A stretch of DNA of 36,737 nucleotides from Oscillatoriales cyanobacterium PMM_0080 (GCA_949127775.1 CASBQF010000374.1:1-36737), one strand, 5' to 3'. Positions 23,587 through 32,507 are shown, counted from the stretch's first letter. The notes: a model not told the origin generated them from the sequence alone. Numbers and translations are program-made.

Positions 23587-26500
23587 ATGGCAATCTTACA
23601 CGGTAGTTGGTTATTAGAAAAAGAAAAAAGTGGCTTATTTATCTGGGGAGAAACTTGGCGAAAGGTTGAGGCGATCGATATCGTTGAATCGGCGATCAGT
23701 CTACAGCATCCCTTGGCAATGACGGAATCTGAATTTAAGATTTTCCTAACTTCCTTGCAGCAGTCGGGCAAACTCAACTGGCAATTGCCGGCAACCGCAG
23801 AGATTCAGGAGAAAAGTAAGAAAACTAGGCGATCGACTAAAACGACCACCGCAGCCCTTCCTACGGAAAATTCATCAATTCAGAGGCAAGTTCGGGCGAT
23901 CGCACTTCCCACCCAAATCTCAGAATCGACGAACCAAACTCTGATGCCGCAGCACTCAGCAGCAGCACTTGAAGCACAGGCAAAAACTGAGGAAATTTAC
24001 CTTTATCCCTGGCAAATTGAGGGTTTGTATCTCAATCCTCAAGCAGCTTTTGTTTTCTTACAAGCACTACCACTCAATAGCACAGCAACTGACTTTTTTG
24101 TCGGTTCTGATTTGCGTTTTTGGTCTCATGTGGCTAGGTGGAGTTTGGATTTGTTGGCTAGATGCAAATTTTTGCCAGCTTTGGAGCAACAATCCGACGG
24201 TTCTGCTATTGCTAAATGGCAACCTTTGTTAGATAGTTCTACTGATATTCTCCGTCTCGCTACTTTCGTCAAGCAAATGCCAACTGCTTGTAGAACATAT
24301 CAGAAGGAAGAAGGTTCGGCAGCGGATTTTGTAGCGGATGTAACGGATGAAAGATTGGCAGCGGATTTTGTAGCGGATTTAGCGGATGTAACGGATTTAA
24401 GAGATGGAAGTTCGGTAGCGATTAAGGTACGGGATGTGGCGGTGGATTTGCCGATGGGGGCCCAGGAGTTGGTGTTGGGATTTTTGAGCAGTGTTGTAGA
24501 TAGTCAAGTGCGAGTGGCTATTGGGTCAAATTTAGATATCAAAACTGTTTCTCCAACCCGCGAATGGCTGCAAGCTTTGCACCAGGACTCTGGAATTGTT
24601 AAAGCTGAATCCTCAGTCTTGGAAAATTTGGCAACCAAGCTGAATGCTTGGACTGCGCCGCTGCAAAATTCACTATCTCAACAAAGTCTATTTCGCACTT
24701 GTTTTCAACTCATCCCGCCAGCGCCAGGTAAGGTAGAATGGAGTTTAAATTATTGTTTGCAAGCAGCAGATGAAGCAGAATTTTTGGTAGATGCTAGAAC
24801 TATTTGGAACAACTCCGTTGAGAGTTTTAATTATGCGGGGCGGACAATACAATTACCTCAAGAAACTTTGCTCAGCGGCTTGGGTTTGGCGTCAAAACTT
24901 TATCCGTTCATTGAACCAAGTTTGCAAGCACAGCGGCCTCAATCTTGTCTGTTAAAACCGCTAGATGCTTACAATTTTATCAAGTCTGTGGCTTGGCGGT
25001 TTACTGATAGCGGGTTGGGCGTTGTTTTGCCGCCGAGTTTGACTCATACTGATGGTTGGGCGAGTCGTTTGGGTTTGAGCATTCAAGCGGAAACACCCAA
25101 ATTTAATCCTGCTAAGGGTGGAGTGGGATTGCAAAGTCTGTTAAATTTTAAGTGGGAATTGTCGATCGGCGGACAGCGCATTTCTAAGGCAGAATTTGAG
25201 AGATTGGTAGAGTTGAATTCGCCTTTGGTGGAAATTAACGGCGAGTGGGTGGAGTTGCGCGCAACCGATGTCAGGGCGGCTCAAACTTTTTTTGCTAGTC
25301 GCAAAGAGCAAATGACTCTTTCTTTGGAAGATGCTTTGCGTTTGGCTTCGGGCGATTCTCAGATGATTGAAAAGTTGCCTGTAGTCAATTTTGCAGCAAC
25401 CGGTCAACTTCAGGAGTTGCTGAATACTTTAAATAATAATGAGGCGGTAAGTCCGATCTCAATTCCGGCGAGTTTCCGAGGAGAATTGCGCCCTTATCAA
25501 GCGTTGGGAGTTGGCTGGTTGGCTTTCTTAGAGCGCTGGGGTTTGGGTGCTTGTCTCGCGGACGATATGGGTTTGGGAAAAACCATTGAGTTAATTGCTT
25601 TTTTAGTTCATTTACAAGAAAAAGATGCCCTGAAAGCGCCGACATTACTGGTGTGTCCGACATCGGTACTCGGTAATTGGGAACGCGAAGTTAAGAAGTT
25701 TGGGCCGACGCTGAAAGTGTTAGTTCATCACGGAGACAAACGCGCTAAAGGCAAAGCATTTCCTACGACAATTAAGGGGAAAGATTTAATTCTTACCAGT
25801 TACGCCCTGGTGTTTCGGGATGCTAAGGAAATTCAAGGTATTAAGTGGCAAGGATTGGTTTTAGATGAAGCCCAAAATATCAAAAACTCGGAGTCTAAGC
25901 AGTCGAAAACAGTACGGGAAATCGAGGCATCTTTTAAAATTGCGCTGACGGGAACTCCGGTGGAAAATAGACTGCAAGAATTGTGGTCAATTTTAGAATT
26001 TCTGAATCCCGGCTATTTGGGGCCGCGCAATTTCTTTCAGCGCCGATTTGCAATTCCGATCGAGAAATATGGAGATAGAGAATCATTGCATACTTTGCGA
26101 TCGCTCGTTCGGCCTTTTATCCTCCGTCGCCTGAAAACCGACAAAGAAATCATCCAAGATTTGCCGGAAAAACAGGAAATGACTGTATTTTGCGGACTGG
26201 CATCAGAACAGGCAGCACTTTATCAGAAAATAGTCGAAGAGTCGATCGCTAATTTAGAATCAGCCGAAGGCATTCAGCGCCGGGGCATGATTCTGGCTTT
26301 GCTGGTCAAACTGAAGCAACTTTGCAACCACCCAGCGCTTGTGAAAGCAGAAGGTAAGCCCAAAGAATTGAGCATTAACAGCCAAGAATCGGGAAAATTG
26401 CAGCGGTTGGTGGAAATGTTAGAAGAGGTTGTCGCTGAGGGCGATCGGGCTTTGGTTTTCACTCAATTTGCGGAATGGGGAAAACTCCTGAAACCGCATC

Positions 26501-26940
26501 TAGAACAGCATTTAGGGCGAGAAGTTTTGTTTTTGTACGGCGGTATTAAGCAGCAGCAGCGGGAAGAAATGATCGATCGCTTCCAACACGATCCGCAAGG
26601 CCCACCGATTATGATATTATCTTTAAAAGCTGGTGGTACAGGCCTGAACTTAACTAGAGCTACTCACGTTTTCCACTACGATAGATGGTGGAATCCCGCA
26701 GTAGAAAATCAAGCAACTGACCGGGTATTTCGCATAGGTCAAACCCGCAACGTGCAAGTTCACAAATTCGTGTGTACTGGCACGTTAGAGGAGAAAATTC
26801 ATGATATGATTGAGAGCAAGAAAGCTTTAGCTGAACAAGTAGTCAGCGCGGGCGAAAACTGGCTGACTGAACTAGATACAGACCAACTGCGCAATTTACT
26901 AATTCTCGATCGCAATGCTATTATAGAAACAGAAGAATAA
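23587..26940 (+). CDS. SNF2/SWI2 family DNA helicase-like ATPase
   Basis: A 1117-residue SNF2-family ATPase. These are dsDNA translocases that remodel protein-DNA complexes. The N-terminal half (1-620) is a bacterial SNF2-associated region. The motor has motif I DDMGLGKT at 659-666, the DEAQ box at 760-763, motif III ALTGTP and, in the second RecA lobe, LKAGGTGLNL and the arginine-finger motif ATDRVFRIGQ. Oddity: residues about 243-278 are low-complexity (repeated AADFVAD) and are encoded by a DNA repeat that also occurs outside the gene near 27955-28016. A nuclease-like gene starts 47 bases downstream and a SWIM-domain gene follows; SNF2 and SWIM proteins are known neighbours (e.g. ywqA-ywqB in Bacillus). 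ATG 23587 has no strong ribosome-binding site. Confidence 0.93.
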   Translation: MAILHGSWLLEKEKSGLFIWGETWRKVEAIDIVESAISLQHPLAMTESEFKIFLTSLQQSGKLNWQLPATAEIQEKSKKTRRSTKTTTAALPTENSSIQRQVRAIALPTQISESTNQTLMPQHSAAALEAQAKTEEIYLYPWQIEGLYLNPQAAFVFLQALPLNSTATDFFVGSDLRFWSHVARWSLDLLARCKFLPALEQQSDGSAIAKWQPLLDSSTDILRLATFVKQMPTACRTYQKEEGSAADFVADVTDERLAADFVADLADVTDLRDGSSVAIKVRDVAVDLPMGAQELVLGFLSSVVDSQVRVAIGSNLDIKTVSPTREWLQALHQDSGIVKAESSVLENLATKLNAWTAPLQNSLSQQSLFRTCFQLIPPAPGKVEWSLNYCLQAADEAEFLVDARTIWNNSVESFNYAGRTIQLPQETLLSGLGLASKLYPFIEPSLQAQRPQSCLLKPLDAYNFIKSVAWRFTDSGLGVVLPPSLTHTDGWASRLGLSIQAETPKFNPAKGGVGLQSLLNFKWELSIGGQRISKAEFERLVELNSPLVEINGEWVELRATDVRAAQTFFASRKEQMTLSLEDALRLASGDSQMIEKLPVVNFAATGQLQELLNTLNNNEAVSPISIPASFRGELRPYQALGVGWLAFLERWGLGACLADDMGLGKTIELIAFLVHLQEKDALKAPTLLVCPTSVLGNWEREVKKFGPTLKVLVHHGDKRAKGKAFPTTIKGKDLILTSYALVFRDAKEIQGIKWQGLVLDEAQNIKNSESKQSKTVREIEASFKIALTGTPVENRLQELWSILEFLNPGYLGPRNFFQRRFAIPIEKYGDRESLHTLRSLVRPFILRRLKTDKEIIQDLPEKQEMTVFCGLASEQAALYQKIVEESIANLESAEGIQRRGMILALLVKLKQLCNHPALVKAEGKPKELSINSQESGKLQRLVEMLEEVVAEGDRALVFTQFAEWGKLLKPHLEQHLGREVLFLYGGIKQQQREEMIDRFQHDPQGPPIMILSLKAGGTGLNLTRATHVFHYDRWWNPAVENQATDRVFRIGQTRNVQVHKFVCTGTLEEKIHDMIESKKALAEQVVSAGENWLTELDTDQLRNLLILDRNAIIETEE
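24313..24420 (+). repeat. In-frame repeat inside the SNF2 gene (GCGGATTTTGTAGCGGAT units)
   Basis: The unit GGCAGCGGATTTTGTAGCGG occurs at about 24318 and again at about 24357, each followed by GATGTAACGGAT-type words and framed by GTTCGG. An inverted copy of the same sequence lies at 27955-28016. It encodes a low-complexity insert without breaking the frame. Confidence 0.7.
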
Positions 26941-26987
26941 TAATTTATGTAAAGCGGGAATACTGTTTCACTGAGGACATAGACACC

Positions 26988-27605
26988 ATGCCCAAGGTTT
27001 TAAATCCAAACGAGTCCTACACCTTTAGTAGGTATTTTGATTTGCCTTACTCGCCTGAAGATATTTTGGCAGATTTGGGCTGTACGATAGAGCGGACTGA
27101 TTGCGATAATCTCCCTTACGCGCAATGCGACTTAGATTGGTTACCCGAACTCGCAGAGACTATACGGCGGAGACTGAAACGGGTGAATACTAATACCGAA
27201 CAGGCCCGTCGGGAGGCATTAATTTTTCCATTAATCGATCGCATTTGCGATCTCTTAGATTATTCAATTAATATTGAGTACACGGTTAACGTAAGCAATT
27301 GGTTAAAAGGTTCCCTAGATTACTATATTTTCAATCCGAGTCCCAGCAATCTGTTGGTGATTGAAGCAAAACAGTCAGATTTGACCAAAGGCTTTACTCA
27401 ACTTGCTGTAGAATTAATTGCCCTCGATAGCTGGGTAGAAAGTGACATTCCAATTTTGTACGGTGCGGTTTCGACGGGCGAAATTTGGCGATTTGGGCTG
27501 TACGATCGAGCAGCACATCATGTGTTAGAATATTTACCACTGCATCGAGTACCACAAGATTTGGAGTTTGTAACGCGAACGATTATTGGAATTTTGCAAA
27601 GATAG
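26988..27605 (+). CDS. PD-(D/E)XK nuclease-like protein
   Basis: A 205-residue protein with a probable restriction-endonuclease-like core: helix EARREALIFPLIDRICDLL (about 72-90), then D111 in GSLDYYIF, E126-A-K128 in LLVIEAKQSDL, and the following Q138/E142 helix (FTQLAVELIAL). This is the order of the PD-(D/E)XK motif seen in restriction enzymes and RecB-like nucleases. I do not recognise a named family; small cyanobacterial proteins of this kind are often annotated as type I restriction subunit-like. It starts 47 bases after the SNF2 stop and is followed, after 414 bases of repeats, by the SWIM gene. It is a candidate part of a helicase-nuclease-SWIM cassette. The N-terminal 60 residues have no identified domain. 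Confidence 0.65.
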   Translation: MPKVLNPNESYTFSRYFDLPYSPEDILADLGCTIERTDCDNLPYAQCDLDWLPELAETIRRRLKRVNTNTEQARREALIFPLIDRICDLLDYSINIEYTVNVSNWLKGSLDYYIFNPSPSNLLVIEAKQSDLTKGFTQLAVELIALDSWVESDIPILYGAVSTGEIWRFGLYDRAAHHVLEYLPLHRVPQDLEFVTRTIIGILQR

Positions 27606-27738
27606 TCATTGATGTGAAGGGTTGATTCACAAGATATCAAACAATATCACATCCAATCACCTTAATAACTGCTTTTTTCTGGAACCGCGAAGACACGAAG
27701 AATGCAAATAAAACAAAAAACAGATATAAATCACCTCT

Positions 27739-27952
27739 TATTCCAGGTTTGTAGTGAGGCTGCATAGAATCCGATCCCCCCTAGCCCCCCTGGTGGGAGG
27801 GGGGGACAAGATTCCGATCAAAGTCCCCCTTCTTAAGGGGGATTTAGGGGGATCGAGATATGTGCAACTTTACATTAAATTGGTATTATTCCAGGTTTGT
27901 AGTGAGGACTTCTGTCCTTCTTGAATGCGGACTAAAGTCCTCACTACGAACC
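27739..27952. repeat. Cluster of palindromic repeats between nuclease and SWIM genes
   Basis: A 21-base sequence beginning TATTCCAGGTTTGTAG occurs at 27739-27759 and 27887-27907. Between them is a CCCCC/GGGGG-rich palindromic unit whose 37 bases at 27818-27854 recur identically at 30253-30289. The last copy opens a hairpin: arms 27894-27911 (GGTTTGTAGTGAGGACTT) and 27935-27952, complementary with one G-T exception. The hairpin could terminate transcription before the SWIM gene. Confidence 0.75.
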
Positions 27953-27954
27953 TT

Positions 27955-28016
27955 CTTCCTTACATCCGTTATATCCGTTACATCCGTTACAAAATCCGTT
28001 GCCGAACTTCCTTCCG
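27955..28016 (-). repeat. Inverted copy of the GCGGATTTTGTAACGGAT repeat
   Basis: On the minus strand this reads GTTCGGCAACGGATTTTG, then TAACGGATGTAACGGAT, closely matching the in-frame insert at 24313-24420 in the SNF2 gene. It abuts the start codon of the SWIM gene, and a longer apparent reading frame from TTG 27999 is simply a translation of this repeat. Confidence 0.7.
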
Positions 28017-28019
28017 CTT

Positions 28020-28847
28020 ATGATTGACAGAGAATGGTGGACACAACAGTGGCTAGATTTAATCAATACCTACCGCTTCAAAAAGCGATTAGAACGCGGC
28101 TGGCAATACGCGCGCGAGGGTAAAGTTCTCAGCATTGCATTCCCCAATCAAGAAGTAATTGCCGTAGTTCAAGGAACCGATCCCAAACCATATCAAGTTT
28201 CTTTAGGACTCGATACATTAACCGATGAAGATTGGGATTATGTGATTGAAAATATGTCGCAAAGAGCGGTTTTTTCAGCTAAACTATTAGCAGGAGAAAT
28301 GCCACACAATATTGAAGATGTATTTGCAGCGGCTGGCAAAACCCTATTTCCGTTAAGTTTGTCAGATATTAACGCGCGCTGTAGCTGTCCTGACCCAAAA
28401 AATCCTTGCAAACACATCAGTGCAGTATACTACTTATTGGGCGATCGCTTTGGCGAAGACCCATTCGTACTCTTTCAACTGCGCGGCAGAACCAAAGAGC
28501 AAATCCTGACAGCACTCCGCCAAAGACGAGGTACCGAAGGAGAGGAGAATACACAGCTAAAATCGGGTGAAAATTCCCCTATTGCGAATGATAAATTGCC
28601 AAAGGTCGATCGCTTTTGGGAATACAACCAGCAGCTAGAATCATCTCTAGTAGTAATTGTACCTCCCCCCAGCAGCGAAACCGTATTAGATATTTTAGGC
28701 CCAATTCCCCTCGCCACAGACGGCAAAGGAACCGCTACCAAATCATCATCTGCATCAGACGCACTCAAGCAGCATTTTGCCAAAATCTACCAAGCAGTTA
28801 GCCAGCAAGCAGTTTTAGCAGCATTGAAACGGGGCGAAGGAGATTAA
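28020..28847 (+). CDS. SWIM zinc-finger protein
   Basis: A 275-residue protein with a SWIM zinc-binding motif, C-x-C-x(n)-C-x-H, in CSCPDPKNPCKHISAVYYLL (about 120-140), following a conserved N-terminal region (WWTQQWLDLINTYRFKKRLE, YAREGKVLSIAF). SWIM domains occur in proteins that work with SNF2 ATPases and recombinases and probably bind DNA or protein. The C-terminal 130 residues are variable and Ser/Pro-rich. I place the start at ATG 28020 because the seven residues encoded before it come from a repeat, and MIDREWW is the family-like beginning. It is in the same orientation as the SNF2 gene, consistent with a shared role. Confidence 0.82.
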   Translation: MIDREWWTQQWLDLINTYRFKKRLERGWQYAREGKVLSIAFPNQEVIAVVQGTDPKPYQVSLGLDTLTDEDWDYVIENMSQRAVFSAKLLAGEMPHNIEDVFAAAGKTLFPLSLSDINARCSCPDPKNPCKHISAVYYLLGDRFGEDPFVLFQLRGRTKEQILTALRQRRGTEGEENTQLKSGENSPIANDKLPKVDRFWEYNQQLESSLVVIVPPPSSETVLDILGPIPLATDGKGTATKSSSASDALKQHFAKIYQAVSQQAVLAALKRGEGD

Positions 28848-28874
28848 CAGATTGATTTTTTCTTTCTCTTAATT

Positions 28875-28986
28875 ATGCAAAGTCTAAGAAACCCGGTTTC
28901 TGAGAAAATATCTGTTGGGTGGCGAAACATTTGGAGAGAAACCGGGTTTCTGGGGATGATGCAAAGTCTAAGAAACCCGGTTTCTG
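28875..28986. repeat. Direct and inverted repeats of AGAAACCCGGTTTCT
   Basis: A 28-base sequence beginning ATGCAAAGTCTAAGAAACCC occurs identically at 28875-28902 and 28959-28986 (84-base period). An inverted relative (AGAGAAACCGGGTTTCTGG) lies between at 28935-28953. Each copy contains the palindrome AGAAACCCGGTTTCT. Confidence 0.85.
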
Positions 28987-29074
28987 GGAATTATCGTCAC
29001 GTTAAGACACCCGACTTCTAATACCAAATTCAAAAAAATAATAAGTAGGTCATTGCGAAAAAACAATAGTATTT

Positions 29075-29139
29075 TGTAGGGGCGGGTTTAGCTAAGAATC
29101 TATGATACCAGCCAGTTTTTGAAGGCAAAACCCGCCCTC
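29075..29139. repeat. GTAGGGGCGGGTTT inverted repeat
   Basis: GTAGGGGCGGGTTTAGC near 29075 and GCAAAACCCGCCCTCC near 29125 form an imperfect hairpin. It is a single-unit relative of the palindrome inside 20475-20671. Confidence 0.6.
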
Positions 29140-29269
29140 CTCTCCCTCTTTATTTGAGCGATCGAGTAAATCTTTTCATTTATCTTTATATCAACATCTC
29201 TCAATTTTTTCAATACGATCGCGCATAAGTTTTTACTACTTTAATTTTTGTAATTTTACTTTACATAAG

Positions 29270-29409
29270 TTTACCAGAATGAATTGGTTTAAAGCCTGTC
29301 GCCTAAAGGGGAGAAATTAAAATCAGACTATTCATTACTCCAATCCTCTTCCTTCTAGGTAGAGGTAGCCCTCATCTGTCAACTGTCAACTGTCAACTGT
29401 CAACTGAAT
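29270..29409 (+). repeat. Dispersed intergenic repeat, copy A
   Basis: This segment shares with 32588-32761 an identical 30-base core (29309-29338), a second identical 22-base run (29343-29364, ATCCTCTTCCTTCTAGGTAG...), the flanking GAATTGGTT and a terminal run of TGTCAACTG units ending in CAACTGAAT. It lies downstream of the minus-strand HAD gene. Confidence 0.8.
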
Positions 29410-29414
29410 GAAAT

Positions 29415-30047
29415 TTATCCCATATTACTCATAATCTCGATCAATTCCTGGGGTCGTTCAATCAAAAAGTCAGGATTTTGTGCAGCCAAAGCTGATTTAG
29501 AATTAAAACCCCAACTTACAGCAATTATTTTAATTCCAGTTTTTTTAGCTGCGTCTATATCTCGCGTTTCATCTCCGACATAAATGACTTCTTCAGGATT
29601 TATATGCTCTTTTTTTAGCCATTTTTTAATAACTTTATGTTTGCCAAAAGTTGAGCCAGAATAAATAAATGTAAAAATGCCTTGCAAACCGTTAATTTCT
29701 AGCAATGCTAAGACATTTTCTCTGGAATTAGAGGTGATGATACCCAGTTGAAAGCCAAGTTTTGTTAACTCCAGTAAAACTTCTTTGATTCCCGGAAATA
29801 ATTGAATATTCGGAATTTCATTACGTAACTCTGCTTTCAATTTTCTAATCAGCAGCGGGAATTTGAAGATAGAAATACCAGAATATCTCAGGATTTGCCA
29901 AGAAGTTAAATTGCTCAGTTGAGCGAGTTCCTCTTTTGTGGCAGACTTAAAGCCGAATTCTGCTGACAAACGATTAGTTATATTCAGAAGAATATCTATC
30001 GTATCTGCTAGAGTACCGTCAAAATCAAAAATAATTACTTTTAGCAT
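29415..30047 (-). CDS. HAD-superfamily phosphatase (phosphoglycolate phosphatase-like)
   Basis: A 210-residue haloacid dehalogenase-type hydrolase. Motif I is DFDGTLADT with nucleophile D8 and acid/base D10, motif II is IITSNS, the motif III lysine is in KHKVIKKW, and motif IV is YVGDETRDIDAA. The four-helix cap between motifs I and II (residues 15-85) puts it in subfamily I with Gph/PGMB-type enzymes. The substrate is likely a small phosphomonoester such as 2-phosphoglycolate, but this cannot be fixed by sequence. Its A/T-rich codon use differs from that of the neighbouring queG. It is the same strand as queG but 310 bases downstream of it with repeats between, so an operon is doubtful. Confidence 0.85.
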   Translation of the reverse strand: MLKVIIFDFDGTLADTIDILLNITNRLSAEFGFKSATKEELAQLSNLTSWQILRYSGISIFKFPLLIRKLKAELRNEIPNIQLFPGIKEVLLELTKLGFQLGIITSNSRENVLALLEINGLQGIFTFIYSGSTFGKHKVIKKWLKKEHINPEEVIYVGDETRDIDAAKKTGIKIIAVSWGFNSKSALAAQNPDFLIERPQELIEIMSNMG

Positions 30048-30357
30048 TGAGTAAGAAAGACTCAGGAATAGGTGATCATTTCTATATTACCTACTAATCA
30101 AACGTAAAACGCACTCTTTGTTAGCTCCCCGATTTATTAAATCTGTTTTAGTATAACCAATCACAGATAACAAAATAACAAATAACCCAATACGGTTCAA
30201 TTAAGACCAATCTCCCTGGCATACCCCTTAAAAAGGGAAGATAATAAAGCTCTCAAAGTCCCCCTTCTTAAGGGGGATTTAGGGGGATCTCGGGTCATAA
30301 ATAGTGTTAAGTAAACCAATAACCAATAACCAATGACAAATAACTAATAACTAATAA
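30048..30357. repeat. Intergenic repeats between HAD gene and queG
   Basis: Contains a 37-base unit at 30253-30289 (AAAGTCCCCCTTCTTAAGGG...) identical to 27818-27854, and iterated AATAACCAATAACTAATAAC words at about 30310-30360 just beyond the queG stop. No gene. Confidence 0.7.
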
Positions 30358-31311
30358 CTACTGACTATTAATTTGATTTGCTTTTGCATTTCTACGCAGC
30401 ATTTGCGGTTTAATTCGCCGCAGCGCTGAAGCGGTAAATCGGCGGTTCCACTCTTTATCGGAAATGTCGGCTAATTCTGCAAGTGTCGGTGCTATATTTT
30501 CCGGATAGGGCTCGAATTCTGCAACATCTGTTGGTTTGGCAAATCGCTGATTCCAAGGACAAACATCTTGACAAATGTCACAACCTGCTACCCAACCTTG
30601 TAAATTAGATGCGATTTCGTCTGGCAATTTTTCGGCTCGATTCTCGATCGTATGATACGCTATGCACCGATCGGCATCCACGACAAAAGGTTCAACAATT
30701 GCCCCAGTCGGACACGCATCAATGCAGCGAGTGCAAGTACCGCAATGTTGGGTGTGTGGCGCATCGGGCGCTAACTCCAAATTAGTCAAAATTTCGCCCA
30801 AAAACACCCAAGAACCGTATTCTGTCGAAATTACATTGCCATTTTTGGCAATCCAGCCAATCCCCGCCTTCTCGGCCCACACCTTATCCTGAATCGGCCC
30901 GGTATCAGCATAATACCGCGCTTCAATGCCTTCACCTTGCGATCGTACCCAATCCGCCAACACCTTCAGTTTTTTGTGCAGAATTTTGTGATAATCCCTT
31001 CCCCAACCGTAGCGAGAGATTTTGGCATATTCGGAACCGCCCGGGCGTTGGTGAGGCGTGTAGTAGTTGATGGCTACACATATTACTGACTGTACCTCCG
31101 GCATTGCCGATCGAATATCCAGCCGTTTCGGGTTTGCCATCCATGCCATATCCGCCTGATAACCCTTGTCCAGCCAAGCCTGCAATCTTGGTTTTTCTCG
31201 ATCGAGATCCGCGTCTGCTGAGGCTATCCCAACCTTGTGAAATCCCAACTCTCGGCTTTTTTGCTTAATCAGATCGCTATTAATTGATTTTTTCATCGGG
31301 TAAAAAACCAT
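30358..31311 (-). CDS. queG: Epoxyqueuosine reductase QueG
   Basis: A 317-residue iron-sulfur and cobalamin enzyme that converts epoxyqueuosine to queuosine in tRNA, the last step of the pathway. Two [4Fe-4S] cluster motifs are visible: C190, C193, C196, C200 (CGTCTRCIDACP), and C244, C247, C251 (CDICQDVCPWN), with C216 completing the set. The catalytic-acid aspartate is D136 in YADTGP. The N-terminal GFHKVGIASAD and AMPEVQSVICVAINY segments are typical. The frame opens at ATG 31311; the more usual start may be the Met at 31296 (MKKSINSDLIKQKSRELGF), and neither has a clear ribosome-binding site. Other queuosine genes are not in the window. Confidence 0.95.
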   Translation of the reverse strand: MVFYPMKKSINSDLIKQKSRELGFHKVGIASADADLDREKPRLQAWLDKGYQADMAWMANPKRLDIRSAMPEVQSVICVAINYYTPHQRPGGSEYAKISRYGWGRDYHKILHKKLKVLADWVRSQGEGIEARYYADTGPIQDKVWAEKAGIGWIAKNGNVISTEYGSWVFLGEILTNLELAPDAPHTQHCGTCTRCIDACPTGAIVEPFVVDADRCIAYHTIENRAEKLPDEIASNLQGWVAGCDICQDVCPWNQRFAKPTDVAEFEPYPENIAPTLAELADISDKEWNRRFTASALRRIKPQMLRRNAKANQINSQ

Positions 31312-31507
31312 ATCACAAAATGTGCTATAAGTCTATTAATATTTAGACGGATTTTACAACACAATTCATCATACTTTCACAATCTTTATATTTATAAATT
31401 TGAACTCTAATTTGTCAAAAACGTTACATAATTTTAATTAAGGGAGAATTCGATTCGCCATTTGCAAGTACGCAAGTAAAACCGACAGCGAATCCCACAA
31501 GATAAAC

Positions 31508-32470
31508 ATGGCAGTTAGTATTCAATCAGCTCAATCTATTTTCTCCAGCACCGAGATTGCTAGCGCTGTTCCGGCTACCACGGACTCGTTCTACAAACTC
31601 AGCGTTGAAGACCAACTCGCACTGCTCTGGTACGCCTACACCGAAATGGGCATTTCCATCACCGCCGCCGCCCCGGGAGTCGCCAGTATGGCGCTTGTCG
31701 AAGGTGTACTCAACGACATCAAGCAAATGTCGCCACAGGCTCAAAGCAAAACGATGTTTGACCTAGCTAGCAACGCCGACACCAACATCGGCCGGATTTA
31801 CACATCCTTGCGCGTCAACACCAAACTCGGTTTCTGGTACGAGTTGGGACAGTTGATGAAGCAGGGCGCTATTGCTCCAATCCCTGCTGGCTATCAAATG
31901 TCTCCCGAAGCCACCATAGTTCTGGAAACCATCAAGAAATTAGATCCAGGCCAGCAAATTACCGTACTTCGCAATACCGTAGTTCACATGGGCTACGATC
32001 CAGACTTCAGCCAAGAGTACGGCAAACGCTCCGCTCCCCGCAGCACTCCCACCGCTCCAGAAGAGCGGGTGAAAACCAATATTGACGGTATCACCGAGCA
32101 GACAGTGCTCAGCTACATCGACTACATGAACGCCTTCGACTTCACCCCAGCCGTGGGTTTATTTGCCGAAGAAGGTGCTCTGCAACCGCCTTTCCAAAAG
32201 CCGATCGTTGGTCGCGAAGCTATCCTCAACTATATGCGGGAAGAGTGCATCGGACTAAAAATGATGCCTAAGCAAGGCGTGGGAGAACCCGCAGAAGATG
32301 GCTACCGCCAAGTGAAAGTCACCGGCACTGTCGAAACTCCTTGGTTTGGCTCGAATGTCGGTATGAACATTTCGTGGCGGTTTATGCTCGATCCTCAAGG
32401 TCAAATTTTCTTTGTGGCGATCGACTTGTTGGCCTCTCCTAAAGAATTGCTCAATTTGATGCGCAAATAG
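31508..32470 (+). CDS. ocp: Orange carotenoid protein (OCP)
   Basis: A 320-residue photoactive carotenoid protein that binds phycobilisomes in strong blue-green light and quenches excitation energy. The N-terminal carotenoid-binding domain (about 15-165) and the C-terminal NTF2-like domain (about 194-315) are joined by a linker. Key residues are present: Y44 and W110 in the N-domain, R155 (VLRN), which in OCP bridges to E244 (here E246), and Y203 and W290, matching Synechocystis Y201 and W288, which hydrogen-bond the keto-carotenoid. ATG 31508 gives the expected N-terminal arm. The fluorescence recovery protein gene often found beside ocp is absent; a CTDH gene follows instead. A strong stem-loop lies just downstream. 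Confidence 0.97.
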   Translation: MAVSIQSAQSIFSSTEIASAVPATTDSFYKLSVEDQLALLWYAYTEMGISITAAAPGVASMALVEGVLNDIKQMSPQAQSKTMFDLASNADTNIGRIYTSLRVNTKLGFWYELGQLMKQGAIAPIPAGYQMSPEATIVLETIKKLDPGQQITVLRNTVVHMGYDPDFSQEYGKRSAPRSTPTAPEERVKTNIDGITEQTVLSYIDYMNAFDFTPAVGLFAEEGALQPPFQKPIVGREAILNYMREECIGLKMMPKQGVGEPAEDGYRQVKVTGTVETPWFGSNVGMNISWRFMLDPQGQIFFVAIDLLASPKELLNLMRK

Positions 32471-32507
32471 AATATTTTTGTTTGCTAGCGTCAAACAGAC
32501 TCTACAA

